Shown here: positions 7,937 through 16,090 of the stretch, in pieces
Layout: every line of letters starts with the position of its first letter
Position numbering within the stretch: the stretch's first letter is position 1
Assembly (NCBI GenBank): GCA_016302435.1
Contig: JAEDNQ010000009.1
Span: 1 to 26,602, forward strand
Direction of reading: 5' to 3'
Source of the DNA: Bacteroidaceae bacterium
GTDB taxonomy: Bacteria > Bacteroidota > Bacteroidia > Bacteroidales > Bacteroidaceae
DNA length: 26,602 nucleotides
Program-made: the position numbers and the translations under genes
The notes under the pieces: generated by a model
Databases searched by the model: none
What the model was told of the DNA's origin: nothing
What the model saw: the letters and a program-made list of their open reading frames with translations, nothing else

Positions 7937-9040
7937 ATGGCATTAAAAGCAGGTATTGTTGGTCTGCCTAATGTGGGCAAATCTACATTGTTCAATTGTT
8001 TGTCTAGCGCAAAGGCTCAAGCAGCCAATTTCCCTTTCTGCACCATCGACGCTCAGCTCGGACAGGTGAGTGTGCCTGATGAGAGGCTCACGAAGCTCGC
8101 TGAACTCGTTCATCCGGGACGTATCGTGCCAGCAGTATGTGACATCGTTGACATAGCCGGTCTCGTCAAGGGAGCCAGTAAGGGTGAGGGTCTGGGCAAC
8201 CAGTTTTTGGGCAACATACGTGAGTGTGACGCTATCATACATGTGCTCAGGTGTTTTGACAACGGCAACATTGTCCACGTAGACGGAAGTGTTGACCCGG
8301 TACGTGATAAAGAAATCATAGACACTGAGTTGCAACTCAAGGACCTTGAGACAGTGGAGGCACGAATAAAGAAGACTGAGAAACTGGCCAATGTTGGGCA
8401 TGACAAGGCTGCAAAGGTGGAGTATGGACTTCTGCTCCGCTATAAGGAAGCTTTGGAGAAGGGGCAGTCTGCTCGCATCGTCGAACTCGAAAACGACGAA
8501 GAGGTGGCTGCTGCCAAAAACATGTTTCTCTTGACAACTAAGCCTGTGCTTTATGTCTGCAACGTAGACGATGCAAGTGCCAAAGAAGGCAATGCTTATG
8601 TTGACAAGGTGCGCGAGGCCATAAAGGGTGAGGATGCAGAACTCATCGTCATAAGTGCACAGACGGAGTCCGACATAGCTGAACTTGAGAGCTACGAGGA
8701 GAAGCAGATGTTTCTGGAGGATATGGGTCTTGAGGAAAGCGGATGCAACCGACTCATCAAGGCTATCTATGCTTTGCTCAATCTGCAGACTTTCATTACG
8801 GCTGGTGAGATGGAGGTCAAGGCATGGACATTCCGCAAGGGGTGGAAGGCTCCGCAGTGTGCAGGCGTTATCCATACTGACTTCGAAAAGGGATTCATAC
8901 GAGCCGAGGTGATCAAATATGATGACTACATAAAGTATGGCAGTGAGGCTGGTGTGAGAGAAGCTGGCAAACTGGGGGTAGAAGGCAAGGACTATGTCGT
9001 GCAGGATGGTGACATCATGCACTTCAGATTTAATGTCTAA
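7937..9040 (+). CDS. ychF: Obg-related ATPase/GTPase YchF (OLA1 family)
   Basis: The 367-residue protein is full length for YchF. It has the P-loop GLPNVGKST at 9-17, the switch-I FPFCTID segment, and the Walker-B/G3 motif DIAGLVKGASKGEGLGNQFL. The specificity loop reads NVDD, fitting a family that prefers ATP over GTP. A coiled-coil insert follows, and the C-terminal TGS domain runs from about 280 (TAGEMEVKAWTFRKGW) to the end. YchF is a ribosome-associated P-loop nucleotidase of incompletely known role, linked to stress responses. It is first in a plus-strand unit with lgt 76 bp downstream. Confidence 0.98.
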   Translation: MALKAGIVGLPNVGKSTLFNCLSSAKAQAANFPFCTIDAQLGQVSVPDERLTKLAELVHPGRIVPAVCDIVDIAGLVKGASKGEGLGNQFLGNIRECDAIIHVLRCFDNGNIVHVDGSVDPVRDKEIIDTELQLKDLETVEARIKKTEKLANVGHDKAAKVEYGLLLRYKEALEKGQSARIVELENDEEVAAAKNMFLLTTKPVLYVCNVDDASAKEGNAYVDKVREAIKGEDAELIVISAQTESDIAELESYEEKQMFLEDMGLEESGCNRLIKAIYALLNLQTFITAGEMEVKAWTFRKGWKAPQCAGVIHTDFEKGFIRAEVIKYDDYIKYGSEAGVREAGKLGVEGKDYVVQDGDIMHFRFNV

Positions 9041-9045
9041 GACTC

Positions 9046-9090
9046 TTTCGTTTCTTTCGTTCTTATCGTTCCTATCGTTCTTAACGTTCC
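9046..9090 (+). repeat. 9-bp imperfect tandem repeat between ychF and lgt
   Basis: Five consecutive 9-mers of the form T(T/A)(T/A)CGTT(C/T)(C/T) fill the first part of the 76-bp ychF/lgt gap, beginning 6 bp after the ychF stop. The run is pyrimidine-rich on the plus strand. It is most likely a slippage microsatellite; no promoter or terminator was recognised in it. Confidence 0.85.
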
Positions 9091-9116
9091 TAATAATCAA
9101 ATAATGACTCACAGAC

Positions 9117-10070
9117 ATGTTTCGTTGCGAACCTTTATATATTGACTGGACACCCGATGTCGATGTCTTCACCATAGGGTCGTTTAGCATCCGTTGGTAC
9201 TCTCTTTTATGGTGCATAGGTCTATTGTTGGCCTATCTGATTGTGCAGCGTCTTTACAAGCAGCAGAAAATAGAGCAAGAGAAATTCGAACCTTTATTCT
9301 TTTACTGTTTTCTTGGTGTCTTGATTGGTGCTCGCCTTGGACATTGCATATTCTACGAGCCTGGGTACTACCTCACCAGTCTCACAGGTTTTGTCGAGAT
9401 GTTTATTCCTTTCCGCCTGACTTCGTCTGGCGAGTGGCATTTTACTGGTTATGAGGGTCTGGCAAGTCATGGTGGCACGATAGGTCTCTTTGTCGCCCTC
9501 ATGATATACTGTCGTAAACACAAAGTGGGAGTATGGACTGTATTGGACAATATTGCAATTGCTGTTCCTATTACAGCTGCATGCATACGACTCGGCAATC
9601 TGATGAACTCTGAGATAATAGGCAATCCTACTGATGTGGCTTGGGCTTTCATCTTCCACAGCCATGAGGCTCTGGTTGATGGACAGCTGGTGCCCCGCCA
9701 CCCTGCTCAGCTCTATGAAGCTATTGCCTATGTTCTCATCTTCATTGGAGGCATTCTCTTGTACCGAAGCTGGTATAAGTCGAAGGTGGATTCGGTGTCT
9801 GCTGATTCTTCCGAGAATGAGGTAGCTGTCTGTGCTTGTGGAAATGCAGGATGGGGCAGAAGTTCCCTGTCCGTAGGCACAGGTTTCTACTTTGGCTATT
9901 GTCTGGCAACGATTTTCCTCTTTCGTTTCTTTGTTGAGTTTCTGAAGAAGGAGCAGGTGGAGTTTGAGGCTAATATGTTGCTGGACATGGGACAGCTGCT
10001 CAGCATTCCGTTTGTGCTGATAGGCATAGTATGTATGATAAGAGCCAAGAAGTCGACAACGAAAAAGTAG
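9117..10070 (+). CDS. lgt: Prolipoprotein diacylglyceryl transferase
   Basis: Lgt transfers diacylglycerol from phosphatidylglycerol to the lipobox cysteine of prolipoproteins in the cytoplasmic membrane. The 317-residue protein has about seven hydrophobic segments. Signature motifs include GARLGHCIFYEP (71-82), SHGGTIG (117-123), RLGNLMNSE (158-166, the GRxGNxxNxE motif), RHPAQLYE (194-201) and RFFVEFLKKEQ (270-280). It is somewhat longer than the usual 260-290 residues because of a polar insert near 222-250 (SKVDSVSADSSENE). The tail is basic. It is probably co-transcribed with ychF and ends at a strong hairpin 16 bp after the stop. Confidence 0.97.
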   Translation: MFRCEPLYIDWTPDVDVFTIGSFSIRWYSLLWCIGLLLAYLIVQRLYKQQKIEQEKFEPLFFYCFLGVLIGARLGHCIFYEPGYYLTSLTGFVEMFIPFRLTSSGEWHFTGYEGLASHGGTIGLFVALMIYCRKHKVGVWTVLDNIAIAVPITAACIRLGNLMNSEIIGNPTDVAWAFIFHSHEALVDGQLVPRHPAQLYEAIAYVLIFIGGILLYRSWYKSKVDSVSADSSENEVAVCACGNAGWGRSSLSVGTGFYFGYCLATIFLFRFFVEFLKKEQVEFEANMLLDMGQLLSIPFVLIGIVCMIRAKKSTTKK

Positions 10071-10086
10071 AGTCATCAAGATATAA

Positions 10087-10131
10087 GACATCAAAGGCCG
10101 CTAGCATAAAATGCTTGCGGCCTTTGATGTC
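10087..10131 (+). terminator. Strong perfect-arm hairpin after lgt
   Basis: The arm GACATCAAAGGCCGC (10087-10101) pairs exactly with 10117-10131. Inside it a T/T mismatch and a second 5-bp stem AGCAT/ATGCT close a 3-nt loop. The poly-T tract is weak (about TATCGGG follows), as is often the case in Bacteroidetes. It is placed to end the ychF-lgt transcript and could also act on the opposing argF' transcript. Confidence 0.8.
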
Positions 10132-10161
10132 TATCGGGAAAACCAGAATTTCAGAAATTTA

Positions 10162-10233
10162 TGTAATGCCTGGTTTATCTGTAATGCCTGGTTTACCTGT
10201 AATGTCTGGTTTATCTGTAATGTTCATACTATC
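10162..10233. repeat. 18-bp tandem repeat, three good copies plus one degraded
   Basis: Units TGTAATGCCTGGTTTATC start at 10162, 10180 and 10198. The second and third copies each differ from the first by one base. A fourth, degraded copy (10216-10233) keeps only the TGTAATG start and the ATC end. The array lies in the convergent gap between lgt and the carbamoyltransferase gene. No open reading frame of interest uses it. Confidence 0.9.
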
Positions 10234-10254
10234 CAGATAAGCCAGAATTTCTGG
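10206..10254 (-). terminator. Possible hairpins downstream of the carbamoyltransferase gene
   Basis: Two inverted repeats lie just beyond the stop at 10276. CCAGAATTTCTGG (10242-10254) is a near-perfect palindrome. CTGGTTTATC (10206-10215) also pairs with GATAAGCCAG (10236-10245), using one mismatch or wobble. Either could terminate the minus-strand transcript, but neither is followed by a poly-T run. Confidence 0.35.
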
Positions 10255-10275
10255 AGTCTTCTATATAGGACTATT

Positions 10276-11304
10276 TTACAGCGACTCGAGCATCCGCTTC
10301 AGCACCACTGTTGCTGATATCTCGCGGTTGGCGGCTTCGGGGATTACGATAGATGTTGGTGACTCGATGACATCGTCTGTCACTATCATGTTGCGGCGTA
10401 CGGGGAGGCAGTGCATGAAAAAGGCATTGTTGGTCACAGCCATCTGTCTCTCAGATACGGTCCAGTCAGCATAGTCATGATAGTCTCCCAGGACTGTGCC
10501 ATAGGCCTCTGGACGTGTCACACCAGGACAACTCCAGTTCTTTGCGTAGATGAAGTCTGCTCCCTCAAAGGCTTTCATCTGGTCGTACTCTACTTTGGCA
10601 TCTCCAGCGAAGAGTGGGTCGAGCTCGTATCCCTGTGGGTGAGTGATGACGAAGTCTACGTCAGCAGCGTTCATCCATTCGGCAAATGAGTTGGGTACGG
10701 CCTGTGGCAGTGCCTTAGGGTGGGGGGCCCATGTGAGGACAACCTTCGGACGTTTGTTGGGAGTGCGTGTTACTTCTTTGCCTCCAAAGAGTGGGTTGGG
10801 AGCGATGATGGTCTTGTCCTTGTACTCTTCAATCGTGATGAGGTCGGCAAAGGCCTGAAGAGGGTGGACTGTGGCGCTCTCCATGAAGAATACTGGTCGG
10901 CCGCTGTATTTAATGAACTGGTTGAGGATTTTCTCTTCATAGTCATCCTGTCGTGACTCAAATCTTGCGAAGGAGCGCACTCCTATGATGTCGCAATATG
11001 ATCCCATTACAGGGATGGCTTCAAGCAGGTGCTCACTCTTGTCGCTTTCCATGATGACTCCACGCTCTGTCTCCAGTTTCCAAGCTCCTTGGTTGACGTC
11101 AAGCACTATGACGTTCATGCCAAGGTTGAGGGCTGCCTTCTGTGTGGAAAGGCGTGTGCGGAGAGAATTGTTGAAGAAGATGAGCATGGCTGTCTTGTTC
11201 TTGCCAAGAGACTGATACTTATAACGGTCGTTCTTTATCTCAAAGGCATCGTTGAGTGCTTTTCTCAAATCGCCTATGTCTGATACGTGTTGGAATACTT
11301 TCAT
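10276..11304 (-). CDS. argF': N-acyl-L-ornithine carbamoyltransferase (N-succinylornithine type) of arginine synthesis
   Basis: This 342-residue protein is a transcarbamylase that in Bacteroides acts on N-succinyl-L-ornithine rather than ornithine. The carbamoyl-phosphate motif SLRTRLST lies at 47-54, HPLQ sits in the middle, and HCLPVRRN is near the C-terminus. The closest type by eye is the Bacteroides fragilis succinylornithine enzyme. As I recall that enzyme, residue 90 is Pro and decides succinyl over acetyl substrate (Glu in acetylornithine enzymes); here the equivalent position is Ser90 (ESDKSEHLLEAIP). There is also an extra segment of about 19 residues after ITIEEYKDK (IIAPNPLFGGKEVTRTPNK). 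It is last in the minus-strand series, 70 bp after ybeY. Confidence 0.93.
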   Translation of the reverse strand: MKVFQHVSDIGDLRKALNDAFEIKNDRYKYQSLGKNKTAMLIFFNNSLRTRLSTQKAALNLGMNVIVLDVNQGAWKLETERGVIMESDKSEHLLEAIPVMGSYCDIIGVRSFARFESRQDDYEEKILNQFIKYSGRPVFFMESATVHPLQAFADLITIEEYKDKTIIAPNPLFGGKEVTRTPNKRPKVVLTWAPHPKALPQAVPNSFAEWMNAADVDFVITHPQGYELDPLFAGDAKVEYDQMKAFEGADFIYAKNWSCPGVTRPEAYGTVLGDYHDYADWTVSERQMAVTNNAFFMHCLPVRRNMIVTDDVIESPTSIVIPEAANREISATVVLKRMLESL

Positions 11305-11350
11305 TGTGTTGTTTATTTGTTGTGTTGTTTGTTGTGTTGATTTGTTTCGT
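11305..11350 (-). promoter_or_regulatory. CA-rich, unstructured leader of the carbamoyltransferase gene
   Basis: On the coding strand the 45 bp before the ATG are built from CAACA-like words (for example CAACACAACAAACAACACAA), almost free of G. There is no Shine-Dalgarno sequence. Such A-rich, unfolded leaders favour initiation in Bacteroidetes. This is inferred as a translation-enhancing leader; it could also be a simple low-complexity run. Confidence 0.4.
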
Positions 11351-11374
11351 CGTTGGAATATTCGAAATATCTTC

Positions 11375-11818
11375 TTACTGGTTATTCTTTCTTATTGCGA
11401 GAGCATTGTTTTCTGCGGCTTCCATTATCTCTCGTTCGCCAGGTCCTTTGTCATTGATACCTACGAGGTGGAGTATTCCGTGGATGATGACGCGGTGGAG
11501 TTCTTCTTCATAGGTGGTGGCTTGCTGTTCGGCGTTGGTTCGGACTGTGTCGAGACTGATGAAGAGGTCGCCAGAAATGGTGTTTTTGTGACCCATCACT
11601 TCTTCGTCTTCGCAATAGTCGAAGGTGATAATGTCTGTATAGTAGTCATGTTGGAGATATTGTCTGTTGACTTCCAATATCTTTTCGTCGTTGCAGAAGA
11701 TGTAGGCTATGCTGCCCACTTTCTTGCCGTATGATGCTGCTACTTGTTTGATCCAAGCGCTGGTGTCGCGTCTTCGTATGGCAGGCATCTTTACTCCGTC
11801 GGTATTGTAACTTATCAT
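11375..11818 (-). CDS. ybeY: Endoribonuclease YbeY, rRNA maturation factor
   Basis: YbeY is a zinc-dependent single-strand RNase needed for 16S rRNA 3' end processing and ribosome quality control. The 147-residue protein has the UPF0054 fold length. Its metal motif is HGILHLVGINDKGPGE, with His113 and His117; at the third ligand position (123) it has Asp instead of the usual His. From general knowledge this replacement is common in Bacteroidetes YbeY, so the enzyme is probably functional. The substrate-cleft motif YTDIITFDYCED is intact. It sits between the S41 protease gene (79-bp gap) and the carbamoyltransferase gene (70-bp gap). Confidence 0.95.
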   Translation of the reverse strand: MISYNTDGVKMPAIRRRDTSAWIKQVAASYGKKVGSIAYIFCNDEKILEVNRQYLQHDYYTDIITFDYCEDEEVMGHKNTISGDLFISLDTVRTNAEQQATTYEEELHRVIIHGILHLVGINDKGPGEREIMEAAENNALAIRKNNQ

Positions 11819-11897
11819 TGTCTATATATGTAGAGGTGGGCTTTATTGTTTTACCTGTTATTGTTGGTCTCTTTGTGTAGATATGGCAGATAGGATT

Positions 11898-13571
11898 CTA
11901 CTCCTGTTTTATCCCTTCGAACATCTTCTCGTCCTTTATTGCTTTGAGGCCTTGGACATAGATTTCGTTGTAGGGGTTCATTATCTCGTAGTACTCTGAC
12001 ATGTCCCAGAGGTCGCGAGCTATGAGTGCCTTGATCTGTGCTTTGAGCATAGGCATAGAGGCTTGCAGGGTAGAGTCGTTGTATTCTATCTTAGCTTCCT
12101 TTGCTTTCTGCAGGAGTAGGTCAATGATGTCGTCTGTGACGGTGAACTCTGCTTTGTAGGCGAGGAATCCTTTGCGCAGGTCTTCTGGCTTATATGTCTT
12201 GTTTGCCAGTTTGAGTGTGCGTGCCTTGGTGAAGGCTTCTACGTTATATCTCTTGATGAGCTGGCTGCGGTTTTTGTCTATCCACTTGAGTGTGGTGCTG
12301 GTGATGCAGCTTTTGGCAGCAAGCTCGCGGTGTAGTTTTGTGTATTGGGTAGTGTCGAGTGGCACGTATACATCTGGCATGATGCCTCCTCCTCCGTAGA
12401 CGGTACGTCCGCCTGTGGTGGTGTATTTCAGAGAGTCGGGGAAGTGTATGCTGTCGGCACTGAGGAGCTCTCCGCTATTGAGGCGGTCGAGCATGTCTTG
12501 GTCGTACTTCTTTTTGTCTCCCTTGACGTATGGTTTTTGGAAGCAGCGTCCCACGGGGCTGTAGTAGTGGGCTATGGTCAGACGGATGAGAGAACCGTCG
12601 GGCAGGTTGATGGGGCGCTGCACGAGGCCTTTGCCGAATGTGCGTCGACCAATGATGATGCCTCTGTCGTTGTCTTGCATTGCGCCAGAGAGAATTTCAG
12701 CTGCAGAGGCTGTATATCCGTCGACGAGAACGACTATCTTGCCTATATTTATTTTGCCCGACTTGGCATGGTATTCGTGTCGTCCTGTAGTGCGGCCTTC
12801 TGTATAGACAATCATCTCGTTGCTGTTGAGAAATTCGTCTGCCAGATCTACCGAAGCTTGCAGATAGCCTCCTCCGTTGCCTTGGAGGTCGATAATGATG
12901 TCTTTCATGCCTTGGGAGAGCAGTGATGAGGCAGCTTTGGTAAATTCCGCATTCGTGGTGGCTCCGAAGCTGTTGATGCGTATGTATCCTGTGGTGTTGT
13001 CAATCATGTATGCCGCATCCACTGTGTATACGGGTATCTTGTCGCGTGTGACAGTGAACATGAGTGTGTCTTCTATTCCTCTGCGCACCACTCCGAGGTT
13101 TACTTTTGTTCCTTTTGGTCCGCGAAGTCGCTTCATGATGTTTTCTCTTGACATCTTCACACCTGCTATGGCTGTGTCATTGACGCTGACAATCATGTCG
13201 CCAGCCTGTATGCCGACTTTCTCTGAGGGACCTCCGCTGACGGGCTGTATGACGACGAGGGTGTCCTCGTTCATGTTGAATTGCACTCCGATGCCTTCAA
13301 AGGAACCTGTCAAGGGCTCGTTGAGGGCCTCTACGTCTTTGGCTGGGGTGTAGGTAGAGTGGGGGTCGAGTTCGGTGAGCATGCCGCGGATGGCATCTTC
13401 GGTAACTTTCTTTGTGTCTACGGTATCGACATAGAGTTGGGTGATGGCTCCGTGGGCGAAGATGAGTTTGCGGAGTTGTTCGTCAAAGCTGTTGTTTTGT
13501 GCTGATGCTCCAGTACTGAAGGAGGCTACAGCGGTGAGGAGGCTTATCTTTATTGTATTGATGATATTCAT
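11898..13571 (-). CDS. S41-family C-terminal processing peptidase (CtpA/Prc-like)
   Basis: This is a periplasmic serine protease of 557 residues. A signal peptide is visible (basic/polar start, hydrophobic SLLTAVASFST, cleavage near ASA-Q at about 25). A PDZ domain spans roughly 85-175 (GSFEGIGVQF...VQAGD-like turn). The peptidase core contains DLQGNGGGYL, the catalytic Ser289 in YTASAAEI, and Lys314 in FGKGLVQ, with the typical 25-residue Ser-Lys spacing. The C-terminal 150 residues are helical and charged, as in other Bacteroidetes members. The ATG overlaps the coaD stop by 4 bp (ATGA), which fixes the start and suggests translational coupling. The substrates are unknown. Confidence 0.95.
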   Translation of the reverse strand: MNIINTIKISLLTAVASFSTGASAQNNSFDEQLRKLIFAHGAITQLYVDTVDTKKVTEDAIRGMLTELDPHSTYTPAKDVEALNEPLTGSFEGIGVQFNMNEDTLVVIQPVSGGPSEKVGIQAGDMIVSVNDTAIAGVKMSRENIMKRLRGPKGTKVNLGVVRRGIEDTLMFTVTRDKIPVYTVDAAYMIDNTTGYIRINSFGATTNAEFTKAASSLLSQGMKDIIIDLQGNGGGYLQASVDLADEFLNSNEMIVYTEGRTTGRHEYHAKSGKINIGKIVVLVDGYTASAAEILSGAMQDNDRGIIIGRRTFGKGLVQRPINLPDGSLIRLTIAHYYSPVGRCFQKPYVKGDKKKYDQDMLDRLNSGELLSADSIHFPDSLKYTTTGGRTVYGGGGIMPDVYVPLDTTQYTKLHRELAAKSCITSTTLKWIDKNRSQLIKRYNVEAFTKARTLKLANKTYKPEDLRKGFLAYKAEFTVTDDIIDLLLQKAKEAKIEYNDSTLQASMPMLKAQIKALIARDLWDMSEYYEIMNPYNEIYVQGLKAIKDEKMFEGIKQE

Positions 13572-14035
13572 GGTAGGTATTTTGTTACATCTTTATTATA
13601 TGATATGAGTTCTCTTACTATGCTTGAGCTGACGGATGCCAGTGTGGGGTCGGAGAAGATAATGATGGTCTCTATGCCTGTAAGCTGGCGGTTGACATCT
13701 GCTATGTCGCGCTCGTATTCAAAGTCCTTGATGCTTCTCACACCTCTAAGCAGGAAGTCCGCACCGATTTGTTGTGCATAGTCTGTGGTGAGTCCCGTGT
13801 AGGTGTGTATGCTGACCCGCAGTTCGTCTTGATATACAGCAGTGATGGCCTTTGCCCTTTCCTCCGGCGTTAGCATGCATTTCTTCTGGCAGTTGATGCC
13901 GATGGCTATCACCACTTTGTCTGCCACAGTGGCGAGAGCTCTGTCTACTATGTCTTTGTGACCTCTGGTGAAGGGATCAAAACTGCCAGCGAAGAGGGCT
14001 ATCCTCGTTGCGTGTTTATTTGTTGTGCTGTTCAT
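13568..14035 (-). CDS. coaD: Phosphopantetheine adenylyltransferase
   Basis: CoaD makes dephospho-CoA from 4'-phosphopantetheine and ATP, the penultimate step of CoA synthesis. The 155-residue protein matches the family length. It carries AGSFDPFTRGH (16-26) with the nucleotidyltransferase motif TRGH in place of TxGH, the FLLRGVRSIKDFEYE substrate segment, and the SVSSSIVREL motif close to the C-terminus. It lies 14 bp downstream of parE and overlaps the protease gene by 4 bp, so parE-coaD-protease is almost certainly one transcript. The functional link between the three is not obvious. Confidence 0.97.
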   Translation of the reverse strand: MNSTTNKHATRIALFAGSFDPFTRGHKDIVDRALATVADKVVIAIGINCQKKCMLTPEERAKAITAVYQDELRVSIHTYTGLTTDYAQQIGADFLLRGVRSIKDFEYERDIADVNRQLTGIETIIIFSDPTLASVSSSIVRELISYNKDVTKYLP

Positions 14036-14049
14036 CTCGTTGGTCTGAA

Positions 14050-16008
14050 TTATTCTGTATCTTCTTCTTCGGCCTTGTCCTCTTCGATGACGAGGTTGTT
14101 GATGATGAAGTTTTGTCGTTGCATGGTGTTTTTTCCCATGTAGTATTCCAGAAGTTCCTTGACCTGGTCTGTCTTGCGGAGTGTGACGCTCTCAAGGCGG
14201 ATGTCTTGTCCGATGAAGTGTTTGAACTCTTCGGGCGAGATTTCTCCGAGACCTTTGAATCGTGTTATCTCAGGTTCGGGTCCCAGCATATCTATAGCCT
14301 TGAGGCGTTCTTCTTCGCTGTAGCAGTACATGGTGATGAAGTCGCCCTTGCTGTCCTTGTGTTCTGCCATGTATTTGTCCAATACTGACTTCTTGATGCG
14401 TTTTTTTCGGTTGCGCACTCGGAAGAGTGGTGTCTGAAGGATGTAGACGTGTCCGGTCTTGACCAGTTCGGGGAAGAACTGCAGGAAGAAGGTTATCATA
14501 AGGAGGCGGATGTGCATGCCGTCGACATCGGCATCGGTGGCTACGATGACTTTGTTGTAGCGGAGTCCGTCTATGCCGTCTTCGATGTTGAGGGCAGCCT
14601 GCAGGAGGTTGAACTCTTCGTTTTCATAGACAACTTTCTTGGTCAGACCAAAGGTGTTGAGAGGTTTTCCTCGGAGAGAGAATACTGCTTGTGTCATGAC
14701 ATCGCGGCTCTTGGTGATGCTGCCGCTGGCGGAGTCTCCCTCAGTGATGAAGATGGCACTTTCTTCTTTGAGGTCGCCCTTGGGGTCGTTGAGGTGTATC
14801 TTGCAGTCGCGCAGCTTGCGGTTGTGCAAGTTGGCTTTCTTGGCACGCTCTCGGGCGAGTTTTGTCACACCGGCTATTGCTTTGCGGTCGCGTTCGTTTT
14901 CCTTTATTTTCTCTTCGATGATTTCGGCTATGTCAAGGTTCTTGTGGAGGAAGTTGTCTACTTCTGTCTTTATGAAGTCTCCAACAAATTTGTTGACGCT
15001 GACACCACCGTTGGGCTCCATAGTGAGAGAACCGAGCTTGATTTTTGTTTGTGACTCAAACTGAGGCTCTTGCACATTGATGGCTATGGCGGCTATGATA
15101 CCAGAGCGTATGTCGTTGTATTCGTAGTTTTTGCCGAAGAACTCTTTGATGGTCTTGGCTATATGTTCTTTGAATGCGCTTTGGTGTGTGCCTCCCTGGA
15201 TGGTGTGTTGGCCGTTGACGAAGGAGTGGTATTCTTCTCCGTACTGCTGGTTGGTATGTGTGAAGGCTATCTCTATGTCGTCGCCCTTGAGGTGGATGAT
15301 GTCATAGAGGGGTTTGGTGTCCATCGTGTCTTTTAGAAGGTCCTTGAGACCGTTGCGGCTTACGATGCGTGCTCCATTGTAGTATATCTCCAGTCCTGTA
15401 TTGAGGTAGGTGTAGTTGCGGAGCATGTTGTTGACAAACTCATCGTGGAATCGGTAGTTGATGAAGAGAGTGTTGTCTGGCTTGAAATAGATATAGGTGC
15501 CGTTTTCCTCCGTGGTGTTTTCTGTATTGTCTTCAACTAGTTTGCCTTTTTCAAAGATGGCTGTTCGCACCTTGCCTTCGCGGAAACTCTTGACTTCAAA
15601 TCGTGTGGAAAGGGCATTGACGGCCTTTGTGCCGACACCGTTGAGGCCTATTGACTTCTGGAAGGCTTTGGAGTCGTATTTTCCGCCCGTGTTGAGTATG
15701 GACACAGCCTCTATCATTTTACCTTGGGGTATACCGCGTCCGTAGTCTCTGACAGACACGGCTAGGTTGTCCTCCACTGTTACTTCAATGCGTTTGCCTG
15801 CCTGCATCTTGAACTCATCGATGCTGTTGTCGATGATTTCCTTGAGCAGCACGTAAATGCCGTCTTCGGCATGGCTGCCATCGCCAAGTCGGCCTATGTA
15901 CATGCCTGGTCGCAGGCGTATATGTTCTACGCCTGTTAGGGTTATGATGTTGCCGTCATCGTAGTTGCTTGTGGTGGCGGCTGGGGAGGTCTGGAGTTCT
16001 TCTTCCAT
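14050..16008 (-). CDS. parE: DNA topoisomerase IV subunit B (type IIA topoisomerase ATPase subunit)
   Basis: This 652-residue ATPase/TOPRIM subunit pairs with ParC to decatenate chromosomes. The GHKL ATPase motifs are present: EIIDNSIDEF (Asn61), DYGRGIP (88-94), GLNGVGTKAVNALS (121-134), and the QTK loop lysine in ESQTKIK. The TOPRIM domain shows ITEGDSASGS and TDADVDGMHIR. The TEGDSASGS form, rather than EGDSAGGSAKQGR, plus the length favour ParE over GyrB. The tail is highly acidic (EEDKAEEEDTE). The parC partner is not in the window. The upstream gap to the GNAT gene is 82 bp. Confidence 0.92.
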   Translation of the reverse strand: MEEELQTSPAATTSNYDDGNIITLTGVEHIRLRPGMYIGRLGDGSHAEDGIYVLLKEIIDNSIDEFKMQAGKRIEVTVEDNLAVSVRDYGRGIPQGKMIEAVSILNTGGKYDSKAFQKSIGLNGVGTKAVNALSTRFEVKSFREGKVRTAIFEKGKLVEDNTENTTEENGTYIYFKPDNTLFINYRFHDEFVNNMLRNYTYLNTGLEIYYNGARIVSRNGLKDLLKDTMDTKPLYDIIHLKGDDIEIAFTHTNQQYGEEYHSFVNGQHTIQGGTHQSAFKEHIAKTIKEFFGKNYEYNDIRSGIIAAIAINVQEPQFESQTKIKLGSLTMEPNGGVSVNKFVGDFIKTEVDNFLHKNLDIAEIIEEKIKENERDRKAIAGVTKLARERAKKANLHNRKLRDCKIHLNDPKGDLKEESAIFITEGDSASGSITKSRDVMTQAVFSLRGKPLNTFGLTKKVVYENEEFNLLQAALNIEDGIDGLRYNKVIVATDADVDGMHIRLLMITFFLQFFPELVKTGHVYILQTPLFRVRNRKKRIKKSVLDKYMAEHKDSKGDFITMYCYSEEERLKAIDMLGPEPEITRFKGLGEISPEEFKHFIGQDIRLESVTLRKTDQVKELLEYYMGKNTMQRQNFIINNLVIEEDKAEEEDTE

Positions 16009-16090
16009 GTTGATGTTTGTTGTGGATGTAAGGGTGGTTGGCTGATGCTTTGGGCAAGGCTATGGAAGTGTTGGGGGCTTACCGCAAGTC

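Noticed and set aside
7943..9217. 424-codon minus-strand frame opposite ychF
   Set aside because: It is a long antisense shadow of a clearly coding ychF gene, with no recognisable domain.
14050..16008. Assignment as gyrB
   Set aside because: The TOPRIM signature TEGDSASGS and the gene length fit the Bacteroidetes ParE type better, though only a phylogeny would settle it.
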